In this document: positions 15,277-23,837 of the stretch, in pieces
Position numbering within the stretch: position 1 is the stretch's first letter
How the letters are laid out: each line of letters begins with the position of its first letter
Source: an uncultured Lachnoclostridium sp.
Lineage (GTDB): Bacteria > Bacillota > Clostridia > Lachnospirales > Lachnospiraceae
Reading direction: 5' to 3'
DNA length: 32,486 nt
NCBI GenBank assembly: GCA_905212635.1
Contig: CAJMFH010000031.1
Location: forward strand, 1-32,486
The notes under the pieces: generated by a model
What the model was told of the DNA's origin: nothing
Seen by the model: the letters and a program-made list of their open reading frames with translations, nothing else
Database searches by the model: none
Translations under genes and position numbers: made by a program

Positions 15277-16695
15277 ATGGAAATTCGTATTCAAGCCAAT
15301 TCAAACAATACCCTGACCGTGCTGGACCTTTTGGAACAGCAGGGCTTTTCTCTGCCCTGCAATTGTCATGGTGCAAATGTCTGTGGTGGTGTACAATATG
15401 ATTTTCCCTGTGGATTGATACCCAAAGAACCATTGTCCGTCTGCCTTCCTGACACTGCCGCTTCAACAGAAATAAGCGGATTGAGTCTGATGCAGACCCC
15501 CGATCTGTCCATTCAGCCAGACAGCTTACTGATTGACATCGGCACCACTACTATTGCGATGGTCTACTATCATTCTACGAAAAAAACCACTTTCTTTTCT
15601 GAAGTTTTTGCCAATCCACAGATTGCATATGGGGCAGATGTTATCAGCCGGATTCAGTATGATGTATCTCATCCCGGCGAACACACCCTTCACAGAGAAC
15701 TGACGGACTGTCTTACCCGTCATGCCCTTTCCGTTTTAGAACGTTATCCGGACATTACACTAAAACAATGTCTGATTGGTGGGAACACAATTATGATACA
15801 CTTATTACTAAACCTTTCTTTACAAGGGATGACCGGTCATCCGTTTACTCCGGACAAACCTGACCATTTTTCTTTTTCCCACAATGGCATTTCCGTTTAC
15901 GTTCTGCCATGGCTTTCGGCTTTTATTGGAGGCGATATCACAGCGGGACTTCTCTCATTGTCTTTTGATACCCGCAATGACACATGTATTTTGGCGGATC
16001 TTGGAACAAACGGAGAATTGGTGCTTTGCCATAAAAATCATCTCTATACCGCCAGCACCGCTGCCGGGCCTGCTCTGGAGGGTGGCGGACTCTCTCACGG
16101 ATGTCCTGCGGTTCCCGGAGCAATCTCAGAAGTTTCGCTGCGCGGCGTCATGCCACGTATTCAGACCATTGCAAACAAACTTCCCTGCGGTATTTGTGGA
16201 AGTGGGGCTATCAGTGTCCTGGCAGAACTTCTTTCACAGCAATATATGAATCCGGATGGAACACTGACCGGAAAATTTCCGGAAACAGGTATTCTGCTTG
16301 CAAAAACAACCACTTCAGACATTACCTTTACATCAAAGGATGTACGTCAGATGCAGCTTGCTGTCGCCGCAATTGCCGCCGGAATCGACACGCTTTGTCA
16401 GGAAGCCGGCATACTGCCGGAAAGCGTAGATGCCTTATATTTAGCTGGTGGACTGGGCTATCATATTTCCTTAGAAAAGGCTTCTGCCCTTGGCATGTTT
16501 TGCAATATTAGGCCGGAACGCATTCATTGTGTGGGAAACAGCTGCCTCAACGGTCTCGCCGGATTATCTGCCGCTTCACAGGATCTTATTTCGATGCAGC
16601 ACCGCTTAACCACTCAGACAGATGACATCTCTCTCGCGGATAATGCTTTCTTCCAATCCTCCTATCTTTCGCATATGTCGTATCCGCCGTTATAA
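15277..16695 (+). CDS. ASKHA-domain (DUF4445, RACo-like) protein with a reduced N-terminal ferredoxin
   Basis: This 472-residue protein resembles RACo-type activators, which use ATP to reduce corrinoid proteins. An actin-like ATPase fold is visible as LLIDIGTTTIAMVYY (about 83-97), IGGNTIM, ADLGTNGELVL, TAAGPALEGGGLSHG and LAGGLGYHISLEKA. The N-terminus is a shortened [2Fe-2S]-like module with Cys28, Cys30, Cys36, Cys45 and Cys56. The usual CxxC partner of Cys36 (position 39) is valine, and the module is much shorter than in RACo of about 630 residues. No corrinoid methyltransferase is nearby, so the target is unknown. Its last 110 bp overlap the convergent FHA gene. Confidence 0.82.
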   Translation: MEIRIQANSNNTLTVLDLLEQQGFSLPCNCHGANVCGGVQYDFPCGLIPKEPLSVCLPDTAASTEISGLSLMQTPDLSIQPDSLLIDIGTTTIAMVYYHSTKKTTFFSEVFANPQIAYGADVISRIQYDVSHPGEHTLHRELTDCLTRHALSVLERYPDITLKQCLIGGNTIMIHLLLNLSLQGMTGHPFTPDKPDHFSFSHNGISVYVLPWLSAFIGGDITAGLLSLSFDTRNDTCILADLGTNGELVLCHKNHLYTASTAAGPALEGGGLSHGCPAVPGAISEVSLRGVMPRIQTIANKLPCGICGSGAISVLAELLSQQYMNPDGTLTGKFPETGILLAKTTTSDITFTSKDVRQMQLAVAAIAAGIDTLCQEAGILPESVDALYLAGGLGYHISLEKASALGMFCNIRPERIHCVGNSCLNGLAGLSAASQDLISMQHRLTTQTDDISLADNAFFQSSYLSHMSYPPL

Positions 16696-17809
16696 CCGCC
16701 TGATAACGATGGGAGGAAATGTCCACGATATCTCCATCTGCAAGCCGATGGCATTCCCATGGTATCAATCTCTGTTCATTTACAAAAGTACCTTTTTCAC
16801 TTTCCTGATCTATGATAAAAATATCTTTTTCTTCTATAATTATCTTTGCATGAACTTCACTAACGTCCTTTTGTAAAATAACGCCTTCCACATGCCGTTC
16901 ATCGTTTCCAATATAATAAGGACTGTGATCCATCTTCAGTGTTTTATCCTGTATCCCCACAGCCTTCAGACAAAATGTCACTTTTTCTGCCGTATCTTCA
17001 TATTGGAGTACCTTTTTCTTTTTACCGGTACCTTTACTCAGTGCCCAAAGCACAGCAATCCCACAAAGAAGCACGCCAATCTTACACCAATCCTGCCACA
17101 CACGAATGGTAAACACCTCATTTAACCATCCCATATACCAGGCAATTCCTATAATTGCCACGCCGGCAATAAACCATTCCCCTTTTTTACCATTTACTTT
17201 ATACGGTTTTTTCTTTTGTATCAGTTCATCTTCCGGCGGCTGCGGAGGAACATATTCCTTTTGTGTTTCCTCATAATGATATTGTGCCAGATATTGTTCT
17301 AATTTATTTAAAGTAAAGTGCTCTTCCCGGCATATTTTATGTATTCCGTATACGAGAAACGTCAACGAGCGACAGCTATGGTCCATTACATGCATAATTT
17401 CTTCGGTGACCTTTGCCAATTCATCTGCCACATCCGCCGCATACCCATCCAAATAGGCAAAATACAATTCACTTTCAGAATTTACAAAAACATACTGGGA
17501 ACATAAAATCAGATTTTCCGGAACCAGAAAGTATTCTTCTGCCAGCTGCATCCGATCCAGAAACTGCTGATACAACCACAAAACTTTTTTCTCATCCAGT
17601 TTTTCTTTCTTTAAATATTCCTCCAGCGTTTCCTTTTCACCAAAAGAAAACGTATACTGCACTTCCTCATCTACACTCAATTCAGCCGGTCCGACAATCC
17701 CTTCCACGGAAGTGTTATTCAAAAGCTCTGTACCATAACCTCCTTGCCGCTTTTCCGATCTGATCCGTAATTTTCGTTCTCGCAGATCAGACATTATTTC
17801 AATTTGCAT
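16586..17809 (-). CDS. FHA-domain membrane protein of the Tad locus (DUF6382-like N-terminus)
   Basis: This 407-residue protein has an N-terminal DUF6382-like region (about 1-185) and a proline-containing linker (EYVPPQPPEDEL). Two membrane helices follow at about 211-229 and 243-259, then a C-terminal FHA domain at about 285-375. The FHA signature is visible in YYIGNDERHVEG, DVSEVHAKI and the SEKGTFVN motif, which would bind phosphothreonine partners. Such proteins commonly close Tad loci in Lachnospiraceae and may link pilus assembly to Ser/Thr kinase signalling (inference). It starts 7 nt after the small TadE-like gene. Its 3' 110 bp lie antisense to the ASKHA gene, with no terminator between. 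Confidence 0.83.
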   Translation of the reverse strand: MQIEIMSDLRERKLRIRSEKRQGGYGTELLNNTSVEGIVGPAELSVDEEVQYTFSFGEKETLEEYLKKEKLDEKKVLWLYQQFLDRMQLAEEYFLVPENLILCSQYVFVNSESELYFAYLDGYAADVADELAKVTEEIMHVMDHSCRSLTFLVYGIHKICREEHFTLNKLEQYLAQYHYEETQKEYVPPQPPEDELIQKKKPYKVNGKKGEWFIAGVAIIGIAWYMGWLNEVFTIRVWQDWCKIGVLLCGIAVLWALSKGTGKKKKVLQYEDTAEKVTFCLKAVGIQDKTLKMDHSPYYIGNDERHVEGVILQKDVSEVHAKIIIEEKDIFIIDQESEKGTFVNEQRLIPWECHRLADGDIVDISSHRYQAVITADTTYAKDRRIGRKHYPRERCHLSEWLSGAASK

Positions 17810-17816
17810 ACCGCCC

Positions 17817-18209
17817 TCACTCCTTTTTCATCCATTCGGTATCCCACAGCCGTTTACTGCATGTCCAGTTTTCTATCTGCATTTCATCACAATATTCTTC
17901 CTGAGCATTTAAAAACGGTGCTGTCATATTAATCTTTGCCTTAACCTTCAACTTTTTGTACAATACATTAGTGCTACAGTCAATTTTATCAATTTTGAGG
18001 ATAAATAGCTGTCTCTGCATAACTTCCTTACACTTTTGCTCGCTGTAATTCTCCCGAAGACATCTCTGCCCGCTTGAATATAAAACTGCCTGATCATGCG
18101 AAAATAACGACAGGTAACACAAGAAAAAAATGATCCAAAGCGTAATTGTCACAACAAATGTCGCTTCTACTGTAAACGATCCTTCTTTTTGTCTCATAAT
18201 ATACTGCAT
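17817..18209 (-). CDS. Small TadE-like pseudopilin
   Basis: This 130-residue single-pass protein has a short basic leader, the type IV-like motif KEGSFTVEATFVV with the conserved Glu, and one N-terminal membrane helix (VVTITLWIIFFLCYLSLF). A small extracytoplasmic domain contains several cysteines. This is the layout of TadE/TadF minor pilins, which are processed by an A24 peptidase. I place the start at 18209, where GGAG lies 10 nt upstream; the ATG at 18197 overlaps the preceding stop as ATGA and is nearly as plausible. The longer in-frame extension upstream is antisense-free but overlaps the peptidase gene and is not credible. Confidence 0.8.
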   Translation of the reverse strand: MQYIMRQKEGSFTVEATFVVTITLWIIFFLCYLSLFSHDQAVLYSSGQRCLRENYSEQKCKEVMQRQLFILKIDKIDCSTNVLYKKLKVKAKINMTAPFLNAQEEYCDEMQIENWTCSKRLWDTEWMKKE

Positions 18210-18631
18210 ATAAAAATCACTCCATAACCGGCACATACAAACGGTATAAATGGTATTTTCGTATGTCTGCCTGCCTTTTTTATAATCCACAGAAACATAC
18301 CAAATACAGAGGCAAAGCACAACGCCAGAATAATCAATAACACTATATGGTATACTCCAAGCACCATACCGCACACCGTTAAAATATAACCATCTCCTAT
18401 TCCTATTGCTCCCTGAGTCACAATGCTTGCAAGCAAAAATACCGCTCCTGCTGCTCCCCCACCCAATACCATTTTCCAGTCTTTTAAATCCTGAAAACAT
18501 ACTGCTGCCATTGCCAAGCCAAAGAATACTGCTGACAAAACCAGATTCCTACCCGAAAATGACCCTTTTCGAATATCAACTACTGCCAGAATCAACAGCC
18601 ATATCAATAAGGCAAATTCAATTACTTTCAT
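18194..18631 (-). CDS. A24 family prepilin peptidase (second in locus)
   Basis: This 145-residue polytopic membrane aspartyl protease removes leader peptides from Flp/TadE-type prepilins. The two catalytic aspartates are visible, in the first loop (AVVDIRKGSF) and in the GxGD motif GIGDGY. Four to five hydrophobic helices are present, as in TadV/CpaA. It starts at 18631 after AAGGAG with about 10-nt spacing. It overlaps the small TadE-like gene by 16 bp and follows the larger TadE-like gene by 7 nt. A second A24 enzyme is encoded at 25996-26493. Confidence 0.88.
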   Translation of the reverse strand: MKVIEFALLIWLLILAVVDIRKGSFSGRNLVLSAVFFGLAMAAVCFQDLKDWKMVLGGGAAGAVFLLASIVTQGAIGIGDGYILTVCGMVLGVYHIVLLIILALCFASVFGMFLWIIKKAGRHTKIPFIPFVCAGYGVIFICSIL

Positions 18632-18638
18632 TTTATAC

Positions 18639-19418
18639 CTACTCCTTTCCATTTGCACATGTTTTACATGGTGTTTTTCCGTTCACCTGTGAAATCGGAA
18701 TTTCTCGTATGCTCCGACTTATTTTCTGACAATTTTTCTTCACATGATAGCGATTTCCATAATTGCAGATAATGACGTTTTGGTTATCCGGAAAAGCATT
18801 TCCCCCACAGCATTTTTCGCACGGATAATAAATACTTCCATCCCTGCTTCGTTTCTCTTCTAATTCCTTTACGGTAAGCTCTTGTAAACTCAGTTTCAAA
18901 TGATTGCAGGTAATGGATTTATGGTAAACGGATCCCGTCTTTGTAACATAAACCAGAACATCCTCCCCCTGTTCACTTTCACTCATCCGCGTCAATACTC
19001 CGGTAAACGCCTTTCCATAATATCCTTCGCGAAACAAAAAAGTCTTTTTACCCAAAAGTGAAATTGGTGAAACCACCGTATATTCTGCCTGAAAATCCAT
19101 TTGATCAGTTTCTTCATCTACTTTTGCCCGCACTACACACACGATAGAACGATTTTTATTTTTTCTTCCCGAAATCGCAGCATTTACCTTTGCACTCATA
19201 AAAGCGGCATTTACCGCCAGCTTTTTGTGTACTAAAGTGTACTCCAGAGAGGTCTCTTTCGCCGCCTGCTCCAGAGCACACTGTACCTGTTCCTCGCAGT
19301 ACAACAGCTGATTCAGATATAAAATACCGGTAAATACAAATATAAATACAGGCAAAACCAGTGTCGCTTCCACCGTGATCGACCCACAAAAACGGTTCGT
19401 CATTTTTTCTATTTTCAT
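18639..19418 (-). CDS. TadE-like pseudopilin with tandem Cys/His-rich C-terminal modules
   Basis: This 259-residue protein starts with a class III prepilin-type leader (NRFCGSITVEATLVLPVF) and one membrane helix. A pseudopilin-like extracytoplasmic domain (about 45-165) follows. Its C-terminus then carries two similar units: VYHKSITCNHLKL with a later PCEKC (about 168-205) and RYHVKKNCQKISR with a later PCKTC (about 222-256). Each follows a YHxxxxC...CxxC plan like small Ada-type metal-binding or surface 'YHxxxC' modules. Metal binding is inference. AAGGAG lies before the ATG at 19418. A 135-nt gap with a long hairpin separates it from the upstream gene. Confidence 0.8.
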   Translation of the reverse strand: MKIEKMTNRFCGSITVEATLVLPVFIFVFTGILYLNQLLYCEEQVQCALEQAAKETSLEYTLVHKKLAVNAAFMSAKVNAAISGRKNKNRSIVCVVRAKVDEETDQMDFQAEYTVVSPISLLGKKTFLFREGYYGKAFTGVLTRMSESEQGEDVLVYVTKTGSVYHKSITCNHLKLSLQELTVKELEEKRSRDGSIYYPCEKCCGGNAFPDNQNVIICNYGNRYHVKKNCQKISRSIREIPISQVNGKTPCKTCANGKE

Positions 19419-19444
19419 CTTCTGACTCCTTTCCTTTGGGAGCT

Positions 19445-19547
19445 CGAGGCGAGAAAGGGTACTCTATTATATGGTAGGCAATTTCCCTTTCGGTTAGGTA
19501 TGTGTAGGTATGTTATATTTTTTAATAGAATACCCTTTCTCGCCTCG
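19445..19547. repeat. Long hairpin inside the Tad operon (25-bp inverted repeat)
   Basis: The arms at 19445-19469 and 19523-19547 match at 24 of 25 positions (core CGAGGCGAGAAAGGGTA and its complement) around a 53-nt loop. On the minus-strand transcript the single mismatch is a G-U pair. No U-run follows on that strand, so it is not a standard terminator. It occupies most of the only large gap in the pilus operon. It could control relative expression of flanking genes, stabilise processed mRNA, or be a small palindromic insertion. Confidence 0.75.
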
Positions 19548-19553
19548 ATTCTT

Positions 19554-21509
19554 TTAATACACTGCCAATTGTTCTGCTTCTGTCTCAAAATTTGTTTCCG
19601 CTGTTAAATGAAACGGAAGTTTCCATGGATAACAAAATTTTGCCTTTACTTCAAACTGGCTCGTACAAAGACCCATTCGAAATTTCGGAACATACTTTTT
19701 CTGTATTTTCCATTCCATCAGATCCAACATGCGTAAACATATTGTGCTTCGATCCATTCCTAACAGGAAAAAACATAGATACTCTTCATATCCAAAAGAA
19801 GTTTTTCCGGCTTCTTTGTACTGCAATACCTTTTTCATGACAAGGTCATGTGCAAATCCAAACAATTCCGGGAATTTTACACAAAACCGGTCTGCCGTTT
19901 TCACCAACGGAACATGCTTTCCCTGCATGAGAGCAGCCGTATCTACAATTGCTTCCGCCATTCCCCATAGAACAGTAAAAAGTGTCTGCATAAACCGGAT
20001 CAATGGCTCTATCGCAGTAAAACCAACAACCGCAAGTGCCGCTGCATGTGTAGTTTCCCTGCTTTTGACAGAAGCAAATAAGGCAGACGTATTCGCGGCA
20101 GTTCGGAGTAATACAATACGCTCTACGACATCCGATAAATTCTGCTTATCGCTTTTTCCTGCTGCGATGAGATATTCCCATTCATATCGTAAAACATTAC
20201 CCGTTTTCATCTTCTCGGTTCCATTCGAAAAAAACTTATGTAAATACGCCAAAAGGCATGCTTCTGTTACCGCGCAGTCTCCGATTTTTCTGGTACTGTT
20301 CTGAAAATCTACTTCCTCATCCTCCGTTAAAGTCTTAACAGGATCTTTCTTCGCAAGTTTCTCCTGCTCGCGAAACAAGGACAGATAATGATCCGAGTTT
20401 TTCACTGCCTGATTAGATAGCTTATCATAATCCTTCATTACCATTTTAAGGATTCCTCCGGATAACGCGGAAGAAAAAGATTCCAATGGACTTTCTCCGC
20501 CCCCTTCTTCTCCGGCTCCTTTGTAATCAAAGCATATAGACGGCATCTTATAACCCTTCCATACCATCCGCATTTTCTCTTTCGTCTGTTCCGTCCATTT
20601 TCCGGATAAAAGGGAAAGGCACTGCCCGATAATGGATTGATTATTTCTTAGTTCTGCCGCAAGTGAAGTACCTCCTGGCACCGATGCACACAACGCACGA
20701 TTTTGATCCGCTTCCTCTGCCGTTTTTTCGCAAAGAACAGACAGTTTCTGGAAAATATTTACAAATCTTTTGCGGTCTGTTTTGCTTTTCGACATTTGCT
20801 TCAGCATCTCTTCCACGGAAATTACTTTGTGCTGCATCTTTTTCCAAACCTTTGAATCGGTAATATGAAACGTCTGTGGTTTCTTTTCTCCATGAAAAAA
20901 CATCTTTGCAAATACATTGTTTGAATCCATTTTTCCATTTTGAACACAGACTCCATCCACCTTTTTCATCCATTCGATAAGATTGCGTCCATCCTTTGCC
21001 TCTTCTTTCTGTTCTGCTGCCGTTTTTTCTAATTCCGCAGACTCTTCCTGCATTGAATCCAGAGCTCCCTTTTTTGCTTTAACATTTTCAAAGAGCTGAG
21101 ATACACTTTCCCTCTTCATATATTCGCAAATCTGGTTTAGCATTGCCTGTCCACCATCCTCTGTAACATAGGTCTTATCCGTAACGGAAACCTCTTCGAG
21201 TGTTCCATCAAACAGATCTGTTACGGAAAACAGACTCTCCTTTTTTTCCAGATTTTTGTTTATATAAGATTGTATCGTATCTTCATAAGACATTCCGGCA
21301 TCTTCCAGAAGGAACAGATGATATTCCCTGTATAGCGGCTCACTGTATTCTGCCATCAAACTTTCTGTTCCGATACGAATCAGACGCTGTGCCTGATTTT
21401 GAGCTGCACTTCCTCTTGCAAGTTCAATCATCCCACATCCAAGTGCGATCAGTACAAGAAAGATAAGTGTCAGAAAAACCGTTATACTTCCTTCTTCCCG
21501 CTGTCTCAT
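19554..21509 (-). CDS. TadG-like DUF5702 pilus-locus protein
   Basis: This 651-residue membrane-anchored extracytoplasmic protein begins with REEGSITVFLTLIFLVLIAL, a prepilin-like leader and hydrophobic helix. A long soluble, helix-rich region follows, with a coiled-coil-like segment near 145-175 (QEESAELEKTAAEQKEEAKD). A weakly hydrophobic stretch lies near 505-530. DUF5702 proteins take the TadG position in Firmicutes Tad loci and are thought to be minor, envelope-spanning pilus components; their exact role is unknown. Its ATG overlaps the pilin gene stop by 4 bp (ATGA), which indicates coupled translation. Confidence 0.82.
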   Translation of the reverse strand: MRQREEGSITVFLTLIFLVLIALGCGMIELARGSAAQNQAQRLIRIGTESLMAEYSEPLYREYHLFLLEDAGMSYEDTIQSYINKNLEKKESLFSVTDLFDGTLEEVSVTDKTYVTEDGGQAMLNQICEYMKRESVSQLFENVKAKKGALDSMQEESAELEKTAAEQKEEAKDGRNLIEWMKKVDGVCVQNGKMDSNNVFAKMFFHGEKKPQTFHITDSKVWKKMQHKVISVEEMLKQMSKSKTDRKRFVNIFQKLSVLCEKTAEEADQNRALCASVPGGTSLAAELRNNQSIIGQCLSLLSGKWTEQTKEKMRMVWKGYKMPSICFDYKGAGEEGGGESPLESFSSALSGGILKMVMKDYDKLSNQAVKNSDHYLSLFREQEKLAKKDPVKTLTEDEEVDFQNSTRKIGDCAVTEACLLAYLHKFFSNGTEKMKTGNVLRYEWEYLIAAGKSDKQNLSDVVERIVLLRTAANTSALFASVKSRETTHAAALAVVGFTAIEPLIRFMQTLFTVLWGMAEAIVDTAALMQGKHVPLVKTADRFCVKFPELFGFAHDLVMKKVLQYKEAGKTSFGYEEYLCFFLLGMDRSTICLRMLDLMEWKIQKKYVPKFRMGLCTSQFEVKAKFCYPWKLPFHLTAETNFETEAEQLAVY

Positions 21510-21679
21510 TTCAATATACTCTTTGTATCTTTGTCAAACGATTGCCAGGCACTGTTAATTACTCCTTGGATTTTCGTTTTAAATACAAGAACCAGCGCGA
21601 TTAAGATTACCAGAATCAGTATCAATTCTACGATCCCAATTCCATCCTCTTCTTTGATAAATTGTGTTACATATTTCAT
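21506..21679 (-). CDS. flp: Flp1-like major pilin
   Basis: This 57-residue prepilin has a leader ending in EEDGIG, followed by the Flp signature GIVELILILVILIALVLVFK, in which the mature pilin would begin at the conserved Gly/Glu region. A short amphipathic tail follows. This small Flp1 type is the usual major subunit of Gram-positive Tad pili. I start it at 21679, where GAGGG lies 6 nt upstream; the in-frame ATG at 21691 has only AAAAGA. It lies between tadC (31-nt gap) and the DUF5702 gene (4-bp overlap). Confidence 0.88.
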   Translation of the reverse strand: MKYVTQFIKEEDGIGIVELILILVILIALVLVFKTKIQGVINSAWQSFDKDTKSILK

Positions 21680-21710
21680 GCTATCCCTCATTTCTTTTTT
21701 AAATATTTCG

Positions 21711-23075
21711 TTACATTGCCATAAATGCCGGCATTATAATAATGCCTATTACAATACCAAACATGAGCATCATAGGAAGCAGCAGTTTTGTTCCTGCTGT
21801 CTCTCCTAATTGTCTGCTCCATTCTTTGCGTTTTTCAAACGCGTCTGCCGCCTCCGCTTCCAGCAACGCGATAAACCCTTCTGTCCCTTTCTTCATATTT
21901 TGATTGATAATAGAGGCATATCGCAGGTAGCAAAGCTGCCGGCATCTTTTCCCGAAATGCTCTATGGATGCTGCTTCGGACGCACCATTTGTCATTTCCT
22001 GATAGGCTGTCAAGACCTCTTCGTATACATAACGGCGTTCACCCCCTTTCTGCAAACGGTATTGATACTCATCCCCAAGTCTCTCAAAACATCCCCGCAC
22101 GGTTAATCCTGCGTTAAACAATAACATCGTTTTATTGACAAACTCCGGGTAATCGAGTTTCAACTGCCATTGTCTTTCTTCTAATTTTTTCCTTTCCTCT
22201 TTCCTCCATATGACAGGAAGGAAAAGGAGAACAAGCCCCGATAAAAGATAATAAGGCGGCTTCTTTTCCTGTTCCGCTTCCCCGTAATGAACCGGATAAG
22301 AACCAACTTTTGTCGGTAAGGCAATTTCTTTTTGCGATTTCTGTTCTTCAATCTTTTGAAACAGCACATTCTTAATCTGATTCATCGCACGCTCGCCCTC
22401 CGGAAGAGCGTTTCCATTTATTGTCAAAGGAAATGTGTATTCTTTTTCCCAGTTTCTCCATTTTGCCTGTGCCACCACACTTGTCTGTACTCCTTCTTCC
22501 GGGATCTCGGTGAGATTTAACGTACCATCGTCCTTCACATAATCCTCGGCAAGGATCCACGATATTTCAATCCCGGTTTCCGGCACGTTTGTCACAAAAT
22601 TTAACGGTGCACTTACCATTTCCAAAGAAGGATTCTGCCCTTTCAGCTGCGCATTTAGATAAGTAAGACATTTTTCATTCAGTACAGAAAATTCTTCCCT
22701 GTTAAACTCTCTGTCTTCCAGTGATATGGTTACCGTTTCTGTCTTTTTCGTGCCGTCCACCTGCGTCCACACGTCAAAAGTAAGATCTTTTCCTTCCCCT
22801 TCTCTTGAAATAATATTTCCATTTTGTATCGTCTTTTCTTTCTGGGAAGTTCCCCTTCCCGCATAACACAGGAACAAAAATACTGCCAGAAAAAGGAAAA
22901 CCATACCAATTCTTTTACACCATATTTTCTGAATTTTTTCCTTCTGCTCCTGCCGCCGGTATAAAACAGAAACCATCCCTTCCGTACTCGGAAACACCTT
23001 TGTCAGTCTCCAGAAAACCGGCTCCAAATGACATTTTTCAATGGCTTTCCAAATCGTTTTTTCCATCTCTCTCAT
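21711..23075 (-). CDS. tadC: TadC-like pilus platform protein with a large external insert
   Basis: This 454-residue inner-membrane platform protein would work with TadB and the TadA ATPase to assemble the pilus. The C-terminal type II secretion F-like domain (about 305-454) shows LDYPEFVNKTMLLFNAGLT and ends in two close hydrophobic helices (LLLPMMLMFGIVIGIIIMPA). Unusually, between the first helix (about 55-72) and the second (about 275-292) lies a domain of about 200 residues that should face outside. Ordinary TadC proteins are around 300 residues or less. The ATG at 23075 has GGGAG 9 nt upstream. Confidence 0.82.
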   Translation of the reverse strand: MREMEKTIWKAIEKCHLEPVFWRLTKVFPSTEGMVSVLYRRQEQKEKIQKIWCKRIGMVFLFLAVFLFLCYAGRGTSQKEKTIQNGNIISREGEGKDLTFDVWTQVDGTKKTETVTISLEDREFNREEFSVLNEKCLTYLNAQLKGQNPSLEMVSAPLNFVTNVPETGIEISWILAEDYVKDDGTLNLTEIPEEGVQTSVVAQAKWRNWEKEYTFPLTINGNALPEGERAMNQIKNVLFQKIEEQKSQKEIALPTKVGSYPVHYGEAEQEKKPPYYLLSGLVLLFLPVIWRKEERKKLEERQWQLKLDYPEFVNKTMLLFNAGLTVRGCFERLGDEYQYRLQKGGERRYVYEEVLTAYQEMTNGASEAASIEHFGKRCRQLCYLRYASIINQNMKKGTEGFIALLEAEAADAFEKRKEWSRQLGETAGTKLLLPMMLMFGIVIGIIIMPAFMAM

Positions 23076-23093
23076 CCGAATCATCTCCCTTTT

Positions 23094-23837
23094 CTATACG
23101 GAAATATCCGTAATTTTATGACTCCAACAGAAGGCACCCACATAGATCATAAGCGATACCGTCATAATTAAAATTCCTGCCGGATTTCCGTATAAGGGAT
23201 CCAGAAATCCCGGTGAAAAAACACGCAGATAAATGATAATTCCAAACGGGATCACATTCATACATCTTGCCTCCATCTTTTTTCCGGCAATAACGGTTTC
23301 AATCTCCCGCTTTGTTTCTATTTTTTCGCTGATATTTTCTGCGGTGCGTTTCATAATCTTAACGAGATTTCCGCCTGTTTTCTTCGCCGTGAAAAGAATT
23401 TCACTAAAGGTACGGATATCCTCCAGCCCACTTCGTTCCCCCAGCTCCAGCATCAGTTTTTCAACCGGTACATGAAGACCCGCCTGCGTCGTCAGATACT
23501 CAAATTCCCTTATGATAAGATCTTCTTTCCGGTACATTAACATCAGATCTTTCTGCGCTTCATATACAGAATTTTCCAGTGAGTACCCTGCTGACAATGC
23601 GGAGATCATACTTTCCATAGCATCCTTAAACTGTATCAGTAATGTCTCCTGCTGCCGCCTCAATAAAACCCGGCTGTAATATTTCAGACAGATCACTCCG
23701 CCAAACACTCCCAATACGATTACCACCGGAATACGGTTAAAAAACAATACGCCAATAATTGCTCCAAGGACGATTCCGACTGCTCCATAGCGGATTTTTT
23801 CCTGCCGCGAATACGTATAGGTTGTATATGAGATCAC
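23094..23837 (-). CDS. tadB: TadB-like pilus platform protein
   Basis: This 247-residue membrane protein carries an F-type domain. Two N-terminal helices lie at about 17-50, a cytoplasmic helical bundle includes LLIQFKDAMESMISALSAGY, GNLVKIMKRTAENISEKIE follows, and two C-terminal helices complete it. It partners TadC in the inner-membrane platform. I start it at a GTG at 23837, which overlaps the tadA stop as GTGA and has AGCGGGGGTGA upstream. The in-frame ATG at 23864 lies inside tadA without a binding site. Confidence 0.87.
   Translation of the reverse strand: MISYTTYTYSRQEKIRYGAVGIVLGAIIGVLFFNRIPVVIVLGVFGGVICLKYYSRVLLRRQQETLLIQFKDAMESMISALSAGYSLENSVYEAQKDLMLMYRKEDLIIREFEYLTTQAGLHVPVEKLMLELGERSGLEDIRTFSEILFTAKKTGGNLVKIMKRTAENISEKIETKREIETVIAGKKMEARCMNVIPFGIIIYLRVFSPGFLDPLYGNPAGILIMTVSLMIYVGAFCWSHKITDISV

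Noticed and set aside
18210..18500. N-terminal extension of the small TadE-like protein
   Set aside because: The extension would read through the prepilin peptidase gene in another frame with low-complexity sequence. The ribosome site and prepilin leader place the start at 18209 or 18197.
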